DNA of 64,000 nucleotides from Neisseria dentiae (GTDB lineage: Bacteria > Pseudomonadota > Gammaproteobacteria > Burkholderiales > Neisseriaceae): assembly GCF_014055005.1 (NCBI RefSeq), contig NZ_CP059570.1, forward strand, positions 248,001 through 312,000. Direction: 5' to 3'. Shown piece after piece: positions 9,756-18,693 of the stretch (the first letter of the stretch is position 1; every line of letters starts with the position of its first letter). Made by a program: the position numbers and the translations under genes. The notes under the pieces were generated by a model. The model had not been told where the DNA came from. It saw only the letters and a list, made by a program, of their open reading frames with translations, and did not search any database.

Positions 9756-10994
9756 ATGATTAAAAGCAATATTGGCAGCCGCTCGGCCAAAAAAGACAAG
9801 GGCGTGCGTTTTTCTTTTGAAGGCAGAAACATAGATACCGAGCAAATGGTGCGCGGTGAAGTGGTGGCCAAAAACGAAGAAGAAGCACGCAAAAAGTTAC
9901 AGCGGCGCGGTATCAAGCCGTTACGCGTGAGCAAGGTTAAAGCGGTACGCAAAAAGCGCATCACCCAAGAAGACATTACCGTATTCACCCGCCAGCTCGC
10001 CACCATGATGAAGGCCGGTTTGCCTTTGATGCAGGCGTTTGAAATCGTGGCGCGCGGCCACTCCAACCCTTCCATGACGCAAATGCTGATGCAGGTGCGT
10101 GCCGATGTGGAACAGGGCAGCGCGTTGGGTAAGGCGTTCTCCAAACACCCCAAATATTTCGACCGTTTTTATTGCAATCTGATTGCCGCCGGTGAGGCGG
10201 GCGGCGTGCTCGAATCATTGCTGGACAAATTGGCGGTGTATAAAGAAAAAACCCAAGCCATCAAAAAGAAAGTGAAGAGCGCGCTAACTTATCCGATTGC
10301 CATTGTGGTGGTGGCCGTTGTGCTGGTGTTTATCATGATGGTGTTCGTGTTGCCGGAGTTCGGTAAAGTATATAGCAGCATGGGGGCGGAGTTGCCCGGG
10401 TTAACCCAAATCGTAATGAACATGTCGGACTTGATGGTGAAGTATGCCTGGGTAATCGTGGTCGGTACCATTGCGGTCGGTTTCGGCCTGTATCAGTGGT
10501 ATAAAAGATCGCCCATGCTGCAAAAGCGGGTTGATGCGGCTTTGCTCAAGCTGCCGATTTTCGGTGATATTGTGCGCAAGGCCACGATTGCACGCTGGGC
10601 ACGCACTACTGCCACATTGTTTACTGCCGGCGTGCCTTTGGTGGAAGTGTTGGATTCGGTATCCGGCGCGGCGGGCAATATTCTTTATGAAGAAGCCACA
10701 CAGGATATTCGCGCCAAAGTTACTCAGGGTTTGTCGCTGACTTCCAGTATGCAGGGTACCGATATGTTCCCCAATATGGTGTTGCAGATGGCTGCCATCG
10801 GCGAAGAATCAGGCTCATTGGACGATATGCTGAATAAAGCCGCCGAATTTTATGAAGACGAGGTGGATAATGCCGTTGCCCAGCTTTCATCGCTGATGGA
10901 GCCGATTATCATGGTGGTGCTCGGTTCGATTATCGGCGTGATTTTGGTTGCGATGTATCTGCCCCTGTTCAACCTTGGTAATGTGGTGGGCTGA
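9756..10994 (+). CDS. pilG: Type IV pilus inner-membrane platform protein PilG (PilC/GspF family)
   Basis: Polytopic inner-membrane platform that couples the pilus ATPases to pilin insertion. 412 residues with two repeated T2SSF domains (roughly 75-200 and 280-400) and three membrane helices, one near 178-200 and one near the C terminus. The start ATG at 9756 follows AAGGGG. The upstream gap holds CGGTATTTTT (9597-9606) pairing with AAAAATACCG (9630-9639), a possible attenuator after pilF. One base separates the stop from pilD. Confidence 0.94.
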   Translation: MIKSNIGSRSAKKDKGVRFSFEGRNIDTEQMVRGEVVAKNEEEARKKLQRRGIKPLRVSKVKAVRKKRITQEDITVFTRQLATMMKAGLPLMQAFEIVARGHSNPSMTQMLMQVRADVEQGSALGKAFSKHPKYFDRFYCNLIAAGEAGGVLESLLDKLAVYKEKTQAIKKKVKSALTYPIAIVVVAVVLVFIMMVFVLPEFGKVYSSMGAELPGLTQIVMNMSDLMVKYAWVIVVGTIAVGFGLYQWYKRSPMLQKRVDAALLKLPIFGDIVRKATIARWARTTATLFTAGVPLVEVLDSVSGAAGNILYEEATQDIRAKVTQGLSLTSSMQGTDMFPNMVLQMAAIGEESGSLDDMLNKAAEFYEDEVDNAVAQLSSLMEPIIMVVLGSIIGVILVAMYLPLFNLGNVVG

Positions 10995-10995
10995 T

Positions 10996-11859
10996 ATGCT
11001 GGATTTTCTTCAAGAGCTGGCACCCTTCGCGGTGCCTTTGGCCGCTTTGTTCGGTTTGCTGACAGGCAGTTTTTTAAATGTGGTGATTTACCGCGTGCCG
11101 GTGATGATGGAGCGCGGATGGACGGCATTTGCCAAAGAACACCTGGGTTTGGTGCTTACGGCCGAAGAACGGCAGCCTTTCAATCTGATTAAACCGGATT
11201 CCCGCTGTCCGAAGTGTCATGCTCCGGTCAAACCTTGGCAAAATATTCCGGTGGTCAGCTATTTGTTGTTGGGCGGAAAGTGCGGAAGCTGCAAAACCCC
11301 GATCAGCAAGCGTTATCCTTTGGTAGAGCTGTTAACCGGTGTATTGTTTGCCGTAGTGGCGTGGCAATACGGATGGACTGTGGTTGCTTTGGGCGGCGTG
11401 GTGCTGACCGCCATGCTGATTGCCTTAACCTTTATCGATGCCGATACGCAATACCTACCTGATCAATTAACCCTGCCGTTGGTATGGTTGGGTTTGCTGT
11501 TTAATTTGAACGGCGCTTTTGTGCCGCTTACTTCGGCTGTGCTGGGTGCGGTGTGCGGGTATATGAGCTTGTGGCTGCTGTGTTATATTTACAAGCTGCT
11601 CACCGGCAAAATCGGCATGGGCGGCGGTGACTTCAAGCTGTTGGCGGCGCTGGGCGCATGGTTGGGAGTGGGCGTATTGCCCGTATTGGTATTTATGGCC
11701 GCCCTGATCGGTGTGGTTGCCGCGCTGGTAATGCGGGTGGCCAAAGGCCAGCAGTTTGCATTCGGTCCGAGTTTGGCCATGGCCGGCTGGCTGATTTTTA
11801 TTGCCAACGATAAAATCACCGCTGCGGTGAAATGGTGGTTGGGCGCTTCCGGGTTTTAA
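10996..11859 (+). CDS. pilD: Prepilin peptidase/N-methyltransferase PilD
   Basis: Inner-membrane aspartic protease that cleaves type IV prepilin leaders and N-methylates the new N terminus. About 287 residues. The N-terminal cytoplasmic domain carries the zinc-binding CxxC pairs CPKC (near 71) and CGSC (near 96). The peptidase domain carries GMGGGDFK (near 208). Several membrane helices. The ATG at 10996, one base after the pilG stop, gives the family start; the open frame extends upstream inside pilG but is not needed. Confidence 0.95.
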   Translation: MLDFLQELAPFAVPLAALFGLLTGSFLNVVIYRVPVMMERGWTAFAKEHLGLVLTAEERQPFNLIKPDSRCPKCHAPVKPWQNIPVVSYLLLGGKCGSCKTPISKRYPLVELLTGVLFAVVAWQYGWTVVALGGVVLTAMLIALTFIDADTQYLPDQLTLPLVWLGLLFNLNGAFVPLTSAVLGAVCGYMSLWLLCYIYKLLTGKIGMGGGDFKLLAALGAWLGVGVLPVLVFMAALIGVVAALVMRVAKGQQFAFGPSLAMAGWLIFIANDKITAAVKWWLGASGF

Positions 11860-11972
11860 GGTGGTTTGCAACGTTGTGTGAAACTTGATCTTAAAATAAG
11901 AGCCGCACCGCCGAAAGAGCAGAGGATACGCCGGCAGGCAGAGAGCCCGAGCGGCTCGGAGGTGCTTGGAAC

Positions 11973-12593
11973 ATGACATACTGGGTAGGACTGACCGGAG
12001 GAATCGGCAGCGGCAAATCACAGGCCGCTGCCGAATTTGCCCGCTTGGGGGTGCCGGTGATTGATGCCGATGAGGTCAGCCGCAGCTTAACGGCGGATCA
12101 CGGTGCGGCTTTGCCCGAAATAAGAGCGAGGCTCGGTAACGAATTATTTGATACAAAAGGCCGTCTGAACCGTGCCGCATTGCGGGATAGGGTGTTCAGA
12201 CGGCCTCAGGCCAAGCAGGTTTTGGAAAGTATCATGCACCCCTTGATTTTGGCGGAGATCCGGCGTCGGCAAAGTGAGGCGGAACAGGTTTACGGTGTAA
12301 TCGATATTCCGCTTTTGATCGAGCAGCCCGCATTTTCCGTGCTGGCCCACCGTATTCTGGTGGTGGACGTTTCAGAAGCAACCCAAATCGAGCGCGTGCA
12401 AAGCCGCAGCGGGCTTGATACCGGAGAAATCAAGCGTATCATGGCTTCGCAGGCGTGCCGCAGGGAGCGCCTGCTCGCAGCCGATGATGTTTTGCCTAAT
12501 GAAGGCACGTTGGCAGAGTTGGCGGTTAAGGTGCAACGTCTGCATCGTTATTACCGAGCTTATTTTTCCCGTTTTTCGAGAGCAAACCCATGA
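11973..12593 (+). CDS. coaE: Dephospho-CoA kinase CoaE
   Basis: Phosphorylates dephospho-CoA, the last step of coenzyme A synthesis. 206 residues with the P-loop GGIGSGKS at residues 9-16 and the family segments DADEVSR and IDIPLLIE. Start follows GGAGGTG. This is the orfX known beside pilD in Neisseria. Two opposed uptake sequences lie inside the coding region near 12160 and 12200. The stop overlaps the zapD start (ATGA). Confidence 0.95.
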   Translation: MTYWVGLTGGIGSGKSQAAAEFARLGVPVIDADEVSRSLTADHGAALPEIRARLGNELFDTKGRLNRAALRDRVFRRPQAKQVLESIMHPLILAEIRRRQSEAEQVYGVIDIPLLIEQPAFSVLAHRILVVDVSEATQIERVQSRSGLDTGEIKRIMASQACRRERLLAADDVLPNEGTLAELAVKVQRLHRYYRAYFSRFSRANP

Positions 12594-13348
12594 TCCGTTT
12601 CGAGCACCCGCTTTCCGAGCGGGTACGCAGTTTTTTACGCATCGAACATTTGTTCAACCGTTTCCAAACCGAAAGTATGCGGCAGGAAGACAGCCCGTGG
12701 CCGCATCATTTGGCATTGTTTACGCTGTTTGAAATTATGGAATGTGCCGGCCGTGCAGAGTTAAAGCTGGATCTTTTGCAGGAGTTGGAACGGCAGCGGC
12801 AGTTTGCGGCGGCCGGTAGGATTCAGGGTGCGCAGGCCGCTTTATCGGCGCAGTTGCAGGCAGTGGCCGAGAATTTGCAGGGAATCAAACAGAAATTCGG
12901 CCAGCATCTGCGTGAAAACGATTGGCTGATGGCCATTAAACAGCGTATGCTGGTGGCCGGCGGCACCAGCCCGTTCGATTTGCCCGCATATTATTTCTGG
13001 CAGCGGCAGCCGCATGCGCACCGTTTGGCCGATTTGCAGAAATGGGCGGCCACCTTGCTGCCGACTCAAGAAGCGGTCGGCATGCTGCTGGCTATCTTGC
13101 GCGGCAATACCGCTGCCGCTGATTGCGTGGCGCAGAAAGGCAGTTATCAAAGCAGCAGTTTGGCGCAAAGCATCCATATGCTGACCATCGAGGTGGGTAT
13201 GCAGTATCGGGCCTTGCCCGAGATTTCGGCCAACAAATACGTTACCCATATCCGTTTTTTGGAAGCTTCGCAAGAACACGCCCGGGGCAGGCCGGTAACG
13301 GGCGATGTGCCGTTCAAACTGATGATGTGCAGTTTCGACCCGATTTAA
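12590..13348 (+). CDS. zapD: Cell division protein ZapD (YacF)
   Basis: FtsZ-associated cytoplasmic protein that bundles FtsZ filaments. 252 residues, starting MIRFEHPLSERVRSFLRIEHL, a family-typical opening, with the largely helical N-terminal half expected. The start overlaps the coaE stop and yacG follows 10 bases later; the order coaE-zapD-yacG is the same as in many beta- and gammaproteobacteria. Confidence 0.93.
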   Translation: MIRFEHPLSERVRSFLRIEHLFNRFQTESMRQEDSPWPHHLALFTLFEIMECAGRAELKLDLLQELERQRQFAAAGRIQGAQAALSAQLQAVAENLQGIKQKFGQHLRENDWLMAIKQRMLVAGGTSPFDLPAYYFWQRQPHAHRLADLQKWAATLLPTQEAVGMLLAILRGNTAAADCVAQKGSYQSSSLAQSIHMLTIEVGMQYRALPEISANKYVTHIRFLEASQEHARGRPVTGDVPFKLMMCSFDPI

Positions 13349-13358
13349 AGGGGATTTT

Positions 13359-13562
13359 ATGACCGAAAAAACCACATGGGTGAAATGCCCGACCTGCCGC
13401 ACGTTAACCGAATGGTCTGCCGATAATCCTTTCCGGCCGTTTTGCAGCGAGCGCTGCAAACTGATCGATTTGGGTGCTTGGGCCAATGAGGATTATGCGG
13501 TAGCAACGCAGGAAGAAGAATGGCTGCTGTCCGACGAACCGGGGTTAGGCCGAAAACATTGA
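13359..13562 (+). CDS. yacG: DNA gyrase inhibitor YacG
   Basis: Small zinc protein that binds GyrB and inhibits gyrase in E. coli. 67 residues with the zinc ligands Cys10 and Cys13 (CPTC) and Cys29 and Cys33 (CSERC), and an acidic C-terminal tail. The start follows AAAGGGG. Last gene of coaE-zapD-yacG. Confidence 0.9.
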   Translation: MTEKTTWVKCPTCRTLTEWSADNPFRPFCSERCKLIDLGAWANEDYAVATQEEEWLLSDEPGLGRKH

Positions 13563-13730
13563 GCAGGACTTGATTTCCCGCTATTTTTAGGCGGTTCAAA
13601 TCGGTTTGGTTTTGTATGGCTCGGTGCTTTCGCAAAACTTGGTCGGGGCTGGCAAGGTTTTTCTTTATCAACCGGTTAATCACAAAACCAAAAGGCCGAT
13701 ACCTTTGCGAAATACCGGCGCCCCCCATCC

Positions 13731-13765
13731 AAACGGTTATCTTGAACAATCAAGTAACCGTTTTT
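13731..13765 (+). terminator. Terminator after yacG
   Basis: AAACGGTTA-t-CTTGA pairs with TCAAGTAACCGTTT around ACAA with one bulged base, followed by TTTTT. The 168 bases between yacG and this hairpin show no convincing gene. Confidence 0.75.
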
Positions 13766-13835
13766 GCATTTTCAGACGTGTTTCTCGTCCATATTTCCCT
13801 CAATTAGCCCCTTTATCGGGGTGTCCATTGCCTTT

Positions 13836-14843
13836 TCAGGCAGCAGCAGGCACACGAAGCCTGTTGGCTGCCTTTAACAGGTTCAGGCACACCGCTTTCA
13901 AATGGCTTTGCGCCAGCACTTTTCGTAAGCCAAAATAACGCGCTCTTTTACAGCCGAACTTCCGGTGCAGCGTACCGAAGGTTTGCTCGACCACATAACG
14001 CACTTTCGACAGCTGCGTATTGCGCTGTTTCTCATGCTCCGTTAAAGGTTTGCCCCGGTGTGCCTTACGCATAATGCCGTCGGATAGCTGTTTGCTTTGC
14101 AGATGTTCCCGGTTGGCTTTACTGTCATACCCTTTATCGGCATAGACGGTTGTTCCGGGTGCGATGCCGTCCAACAGCGGTTCGAAATGGTTGCATTCAT
14201 GGGCGTTGGCCGGAGTGATGTGCAGTTTCTCGATATAGCCTTCTGAATCGGTGCGGGTGTGTTGTTTGTAGCCCAAGGTGAATTTGCCCTCTTTCTTCAC
14301 CCAGCGCGCATCCTTGTCTTTGCTGGGCAAGGTTTCGGCGGTGATGCCGTTTTCATCGGTTTCGATAGCCTGACGCTGTTTGCCTCCGGCAGTTTGGATG
14401 ATGGTGGCGTCAATTACTGCCGCCGGGGCTTTCTCTATTTTTAAGCCTTTTTGGGTCAGCTGGCAGTTAATCAGTTCGAGAAGCCGGGCTAAGGTGTCAT
14501 CCTGTGCCAGCCAATTGCGGAAACGGCAGAGGGTGCTGTGGTCAGGTAAGGAGACCTCATCAAACCCGCAGAAGAAGTAGAAATCCAGACGGGTGGCTAA
14601 ACAGCGTTCCAATTCCGGATCGGAAAGGCTGTGCCATTGGCCGAGCAATACGGCTTTGAGCATGGGCAGTAGCGGATAGGCGGGGCGACCGCGGTGGTCG
14701 CGGATGTAACGGGTCTTTTGCCGGTTGAGAAGTTGTTCGATGGGCTGCCAATCGAGTAGCTGGTTAATTTTGAGCAACGGATAGCTGTCGATATGTTTGC
14801 CCATCATGATTTGGGCTTGTTGGTGGAATAAGCAGCTCATCAA
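13836..14843 (-). CDS. IS5-family (IS1106-like) transposase
   Basis: DDE transposase, 335 residues and apparently complete. The catalytic acids are readable in VIDATII (first Asp), VYADKGYDS (second Asp) and RYVVEQTFGTLHR (Glu with the downstream Y/R-type residues). The N-terminal DUF772-type region contains RGRPAYPLLPMLKAVLLGQW. Very close in pattern to the N. meningitidis IS1106 transposase from memory. It may supply transposition functions for small repeat blocks that share its GAGACC-type end. Confidence 0.92.
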   Translation of the reverse strand: MMSCLFHQQAQIMMGKHIDSYPLLKINQLLDWQPIEQLLNRQKTRYIRDHRGRPAYPLLPMLKAVLLGQWHSLSDPELERCLATRLDFYFFCGFDEVSLPDHSTLCRFRNWLAQDDTLARLLELINCQLTQKGLKIEKAPAAVIDATIIQTAGGKQRQAIETDENGITAETLPSKDKDARWVKKEGKFTLGYKQHTRTDSEGYIEKLHITPANAHECNHFEPLLDGIAPGTTVYADKGYDSKANREHLQSKQLSDGIMRKAHRGKPLTEHEKQRNTQLSKVRYVVEQTFGTLHRKFGCKRARYFGLRKVLAQSHLKAVCLNLLKAANRLRVPAAA

Positions 14844-14904
14844 AAAACTCCTCTGAATTCTTTAAGGGAATTTAGAGGAGTTTTTGGGTTTTTGCAACGG
14901 TCTC
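13836..14904 (-). mobile_element. IS1106-like insertion sequence (IS5 family)
   Basis: An intact transposase gene (13836-14843) with one recognisable end: GGGTTTTTGCAACGGTCTC at 14886-14904, whose complement starts GAGACCGTTGCAAAA. The matching left end is not visible between 13766 and 13836, so that end is either diverged or lost. The element lies between yacG and rmlD. Confidence 0.8.
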
Positions 14905-14961
14905 AAACCGTCTAAAACTGTTCAGACGGCCTCTCGTTTTACCAAGCTGACGCACGGCGGT

Positions 14962-15828
14962 TTATCCGGCCAATTGTTTGACCACTTCGCCCAATGCTTT
15001 TTGCCAGTCGGATGGGGCGATATCCAGCTCGGTGCGGATTTTATTGCAGTCGAGCACGCTGTATGACGGGCGCGGGGCGGGGGTGGGGTAGGCTTCGGTG
15101 CCGATGGCGTGCAGCACGGGGGCTTTGAAATCCGGGTTGTGGCCGGCGGCCGTCTGAAAAATGCGCTCGGCAAATTCATACCAGCTTACGGGTTTGTCGC
15201 CGCAGAAGTGGTAGATACCGCGCGGGGCGGCGGGGCGGCGGAGTATGTCGATCATGGCTTGTGCCAAATCGCCGGCGTAGGTGGGGTTGCCGATTTGGTC
15301 GCTCACCACCGAAAGCTCGCTGCGCTCGGCGGCCAGGCGCAGCATGGTTTTAACGAAGTTGTTGCCGTGCTCGCTGAACACCCAGGCGGTGCGCAGGATC
15401 ACGCTGTCGGGGTGGGCGGCCAGCGCCAGCAATTCGCCTGCCAGTTTGGATTTGCCGTACACGCCGGCCGGTTCGGGCAGCGAGGTTTCGGTGTAGGGCG
15501 TTTTGCTGTTTCCGCCGAATACGTAATCGGTGGAAACGTGGATAAAGCGGGCTTTCACCGTGCGGGCGGCGGCGGCGAGGTTGTGTACGGCGGTGCCGTT
15601 TACCGTGAAGGCTTTGTCGTGCTCGCTTTCGGCCTGGTCAACGGCGGTGTAGGCGGCGGCGTTGACGATGGCGTCGGGCTGGAAGCTGCGCGCCATGTTC
15701 AGCACGGCGGCGGCATCGGTGATGTCGAGCGTGGCCGAGTCGGCGGCGATGATTTCCCAATCTTCAGGCAGGCGGTCTTTGAAGCAGCGGCCGAGTTGGC
15801 CTTTGGAGCCGGTAAGCAGAATTCTCAT
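14962..15828 (-). CDS. rmlD: dTDP-4-dehydrorhamnose reductase RmlD
   Basis: NADPH-dependent last step of dTDP-L-rhamnose synthesis. 288 residues, short-chain dehydrogenase fold: nucleotide-binding GSKGQLG at the N terminus, the STDYVFGG segment and YGKSKLAGE with the catalytic Tyr-x3-Lys. An uptake sequence lies inside the gene near 15150. The start overlaps the rmlC stop, so rmlC-rmlD are coupled. Last gene of rmlB-A-C-D on the minus strand. Confidence 0.95.
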   Translation of the reverse strand: MRILLTGSKGQLGRCFKDRLPEDWEIIAADSATLDITDAAAVLNMARSFQPDAIVNAAAYTAVDQAESEHDKAFTVNGTAVHNLAAAARTVKARFIHVSTDYVFGGNSKTPYTETSLPEPAGVYGKSKLAGELLALAAHPDSVILRTAWVFSEHGNNFVKTMLRLAAERSELSVVSDQIGNPTYAGDLAQAMIDILRRPAAPRGIYHFCGDKPVSWYEFAERIFQTAAGHNPDFKAPVLHAIGTEAYPTPAPRPSYSVLDCNKIRTELDIAPSDWQKALGEVVKQLAG

Positions 15829-16361
15829 TTAAACAGTTCCTCCAGGGTTTTGCCTTGCTGGTCTTTGGCCGAGAGCAGTGGGTTTTGCAGCGGCCAGTCG
15901 ATGCCGACGGCGGGGTCGTTCCAAATCAGGCAGCCTTCGGCTTTGGGGTTGTAGAAATCGGTGCATTTGTATTCGAAGTCGGCGGTGTCGCTCAATACGG
16001 CGAAGCCGTGGGCGAGGCCGGGCGGAATCCAGAATTGGGTTTTGTTGTCTTCGTTGAGAATCACGCCCGCCCATTTGCCGAAAGTGGGTGAGTCGGGGCG
16101 GATGTCTACGGCCACGTCGAACACTTCGCCGCGCACGCAGCGCACCAGTTTGCCTTGCGGGTTTTCGGTTTGGAAGTGCAGGCCGCGCAGCACGCCTTTT
16201 TGCGAGCGCGAGTGGTTGTCTTGCACGAAATCGGCTTCGATGCCGAGCATTTCGCGGTAGCGGTTTTTTTCGAAGGTTTCGAGAAAAAAGCCGCGCTCGT
16301 CGCCGAACACTTTGGGCTGGATGATTTTAACGTCGGCAATCACGGTGTCGATAATCTGCAT
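15825..16361 (-). CDS. rmlC: dTDP-4-dehydrorhamnose 3,5-epimerase RmlC
   Basis: Cupin-fold epimerase, third step of dTDP-L-rhamnose synthesis. 178 residues with the diagnostic motifs GVLRGLHFQ (catalytic His) and GEVFDVAVDIR. The ATG whose complement ends at 16361 gives the family start. It overlaps rmlD by 4 bases; about 80 bases with uptake sequences separate it from rmlA. Confidence 0.95.
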   Translation of the reverse strand: MQIIDTVIADVKIIQPKVFGDERGFFLETFEKNRYREMLGIEADFVQDNHSRSQKGVLRGLHFQTENPQGKLVRCVRGEVFDVAVDIRPDSPTFGKWAGVILNEDNKTQFWIPPGLAHGFAVLSDTADFEYKCTDFYNPKAEGCLIWNDPAVGIDWPLQNPLLSAKDQQGKTLEELFK

Positions 16362-16442
16362 GATGGGTTCTTTTGGTAAAGCGGTTGGTTGTTTCAGACG
16401 GCCTGTTTAAACGGCAGGCAGGCCGTCTGAACGGAAGTCGGT

Positions 16443-17321
16443 TTAAACCCTGCGGCTGCCGTCGAGCAGTTTTTGCAGGTATTGGCCGTAGCCGGTTTTG
16501 GCCAGCGGCCGAATGCGGGCTTCGAGCTGTTCGGCGGTCAGCCAGCCTTTTTTAAAGGCGATTTCTTCCAAACAGGCCACTTTCAGGCCCTGGCGGCTTT
16601 CGATGGTGTGCACGAAATGGGCGGCTTCGAGCAGGCTGTCGTGGGTGCCGGTGTCGAGCCAGGCAAAGCCGCGGCCGAGCAGCTCTACGTTCAGACGGCC
16701 TTGGGCGAGATAAGTTTGGTTGACATCGGTGATTTCCAGCTCGCCGCGCGGCGAGGGTTTGATTTGTTTGGCGATTTGGACGACGTCGTTGTCGTAGAAA
16801 TACAGGCCGGTAACGGCGTAGTTGGATTTGGGTTTGGCGGGTTTTTCTTCGATGGAAACGGCTTTGAAGTTTTCGTCGAACTCAACCACGCCGAAGCGTT
16901 GGGGGTCGGCCACTTGGTAGCCGAACACGGTGGCGCCGTTTTCGCGTGAGGCGGCGGCCGCGAGTTTGTTGCTGAAATGTTCGCCGAAATAGATGTTGTC
17001 GCCCAATACCAAACACACGCGGTCGTTGCCGATAAACTGTTCGCCGATAAGAAAGGCTTGCGCGAGGCCGTCGGGGCTGGGCTGGACGGCGTAGCTGATG
17101 CGGATGCCGAAGTCGCTGCCGTCGCCGAGCAGGCGTTGGTAGCCGCTCATGTCTTCCGGGGTGGAAATCACCAGCACGTCGCGGATGCCGGAGAGCATCA
17201 GCACCGAGAGCGGGTAGTAGATCATGGGTTTGTCGTAAACGGGCAGCAGTTGTTTCGACACGCCTCGGGTAATCGGGTAAAGGCGGGTGCCGGAGCCACC
17301 GGCCAGAATAATGCCTTTCAT
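16443..17321 (-). CDS. rmlA: Glucose-1-phosphate thymidylyltransferase RmlA
   Basis: Makes dTDP-glucose from dTTP and glucose-1-phosphate, first step of the rhamnose pathway. 292 residues, starting MKGIILAGGSGTRLYPIT (the nucleotidyltransferase signature), with KPMIYYPLSVLM and EEKPAKPKS further on. The open frame extends far upstream into rmlB, but the ATG at 17321 is the family start. Length is normal. Confidence 0.95.
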   Translation of the reverse strand: MKGIILAGGSGTRLYPITRGVSKQLLPVYDKPMIYYPLSVLMLSGIRDVLVISTPEDMSGYQRLLGDGSDFGIRISYAVQPSPDGLAQAFLIGEQFIGNDRVCLVLGDNIYFGEHFSNKLAAAASRENGATVFGYQVADPQRFGVVEFDENFKAVSIEEKPAKPKSNYAVTGLYFYDNDVVQIAKQIKPSPRGELEITDVNQTYLAQGRLNVELLGRGFAWLDTGTHDSLLEAAHFVHTIESRQGLKVACLEEIAFKKGWLTAEQLEARIRPLAKTGYGQYLQKLLDGSRRV

Positions 17322-17418
17322 GTTGTTCCTTTTCTTTATTCTTTTCGTTGTTTTTTCAGACGGCCTCGGGTATTCGAATGTTTGTGCGGTAACAGGCCGT
17401 CTGAAAACCATCTGTTTT

Positions 17419-18504
17419 TTACACCAGGCCCAAACGTTCGCCCTGATACGAGCCGTCGAGCACGGCCTGCCACCAGTTTTCGTTGTCGAGATACCATTGC
17501 ACGGTTTTGCGTATGCCGCTTTCGAAGGTTTCCTGCGGCTTCCAGCCCAAGTCGCGTGCGATTTTGGAGGCGTCGATGGCGTAGCGCACGTCGTGGCCGG
17601 GGCGGTCGGCAACGTGGGTGATCAGTTCGGCATACGATGCGATGCGGCCTGCCACGGCGGGGTTGCCGGCAACGGGGTGGATTTCGTCGAGAATGGCGCA
17701 GATGGTGCGCACTACGTCGATATTCTGCCGCTCGTTATGGCCGCCGATGTTGTAGCTTTCGCCGTTTTCGGCGCGGGTGAACACCGTCCACAAGGCGCGG
17801 GCGTGGTCTTCCACATAGAGCCAGTCGCGGATTTGTTTGCCTTCGCCGTAAACGGGCAGGGGTTTGCCTGCCAAACAGTTCAGTATCATCAGCGGAATCA
17901 GCTTTTCGGGAAAGTGGTAGGGGCCGTAGTTGTTGGAACAGTTGGTAAGCACTGCGGGCAGGCCGTAGGTGCGCTGCCAGGCGCGCACGAGGTGGTCGCT
18001 GGAGGCTTTGCTGGCCGAATAGGGGCTGCTGGGCGCGTAGGGCGTGGTTTCGGTAAACAAATCGTCGGTGCCGTGCAGGTCGCCGAACACTTCGTCGGTG
18101 GAAATGTGGTGGAAGCGGAACTGCGGCTTGTCTTGTTCGGAGAGCGTGTTCCAATATTGGCGCGCGGCTTCGAGCAGGGTGTAGGTGCCGACGATGTTGG
18201 TTTCGATAAAGGCGGCGGGGCCGGTGATGCTGCGGTCAACATGGCTTTCGGCGGCCAGATGCAGCACGCCGCGCGGCCGGTGTTCGGCAAACAGCGCATC
18301 GAGTGCGGCGCGGTCGCAGATGTCGGTGTGCGAAAACACATAGCGCGGGTTGGCGGACACGCTTTCCAAAGATTGCAGGTTGCCTGCGTAGGTGAGTTTG
18401 TCGATATTCACCACTTTGGCGTCGGTGTTTTCAATCAGGTGGCGGATAAGCGCGGAGCCGATAAAGCCGGCGCCGCCAGTAACGAACACGGTGTTTTTCT
18501 GCAT
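17419..18504 (-). CDS. rmlB: dTDP-glucose 4,6-dehydratase RmlB
   Basis: NAD-dependent dehydratase, second step of dTDP-L-rhamnose synthesis. 361 residues with the Rossmann motif TGGAGFIGS (residues 9-17), the STDEVFGDL segment and catalytic YSASKASSDH. First gene of the minus-strand operon rmlB-A-C-D, diverging from lemA. The pathway product could feed LOS, O-antigen or capsule glycans; no glycosyltransferase is adjacent. Confidence 0.95.
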   Translation of the reverse strand: MQKNTVFVTGGAGFIGSALIRHLIENTDAKVVNIDKLTYAGNLQSLESVSANPRYVFSHTDICDRAALDALFAEHRPRGVLHLAAESHVDRSITGPAAFIETNIVGTYTLLEAARQYWNTLSEQDKPQFRFHHISTDEVFGDLHGTDDLFTETTPYAPSSPYSASKASSDHLVRAWQRTYGLPAVLTNCSNNYGPYHFPEKLIPLMILNCLAGKPLPVYGEGKQIRDWLYVEDHARALWTVFTRAENGESYNIGGHNERQNIDVVRTICAILDEIHPVAGNPAVAGRIASYAELITHVADRPGHDVRYAIDASKIARDLGWKPQETFESGIRKTVQWYLDNENWWQAVLDGSYQGERLGLV

Positions 18505-18623
18505 GGATGGATTTCTGCGGTTAATGTAATCGGCGGTAATTGTATCGGCAAACGGCCAAAGCGCACAACAACCGTTTGTCGCTTAGGGTTTTTCGGCAAG
18601 GTGCTTTTCTATATACTCCTAAC

Positions 18624-18661
18624 GTTTTCAGACGGCCCGATAACTTCAGGCCGTCTGAAAC
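18624..18661. repeat. Inverted DUS pair between rmlB and lemA
   Basis: GTTTTCAGACGGCC (18624-18637) and GGCCGTCTGAAAC (18649-18661) face each other around an 11-base loop, upstream of both divergent genes. As it is upstream of both starts it is more likely an uptake site than a terminator for either. Confidence 0.6.
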
Positions 18662-18693
18662 CCTTTAAATTATTTTTTTCACGGAGACTCCCC

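Noticed and set aside
13766..13836. Left inverted repeat of the IS1106-like element
   Set aside because: No GAGACC...TTGCAAAA sequence is visible in this stretch, so I do not claim a complete element.
13606..13938. 110-codon frame after yacG
   Set aside because: It runs through the terminator hairpin and into the transposase antisense strand and has no recognisable pattern.
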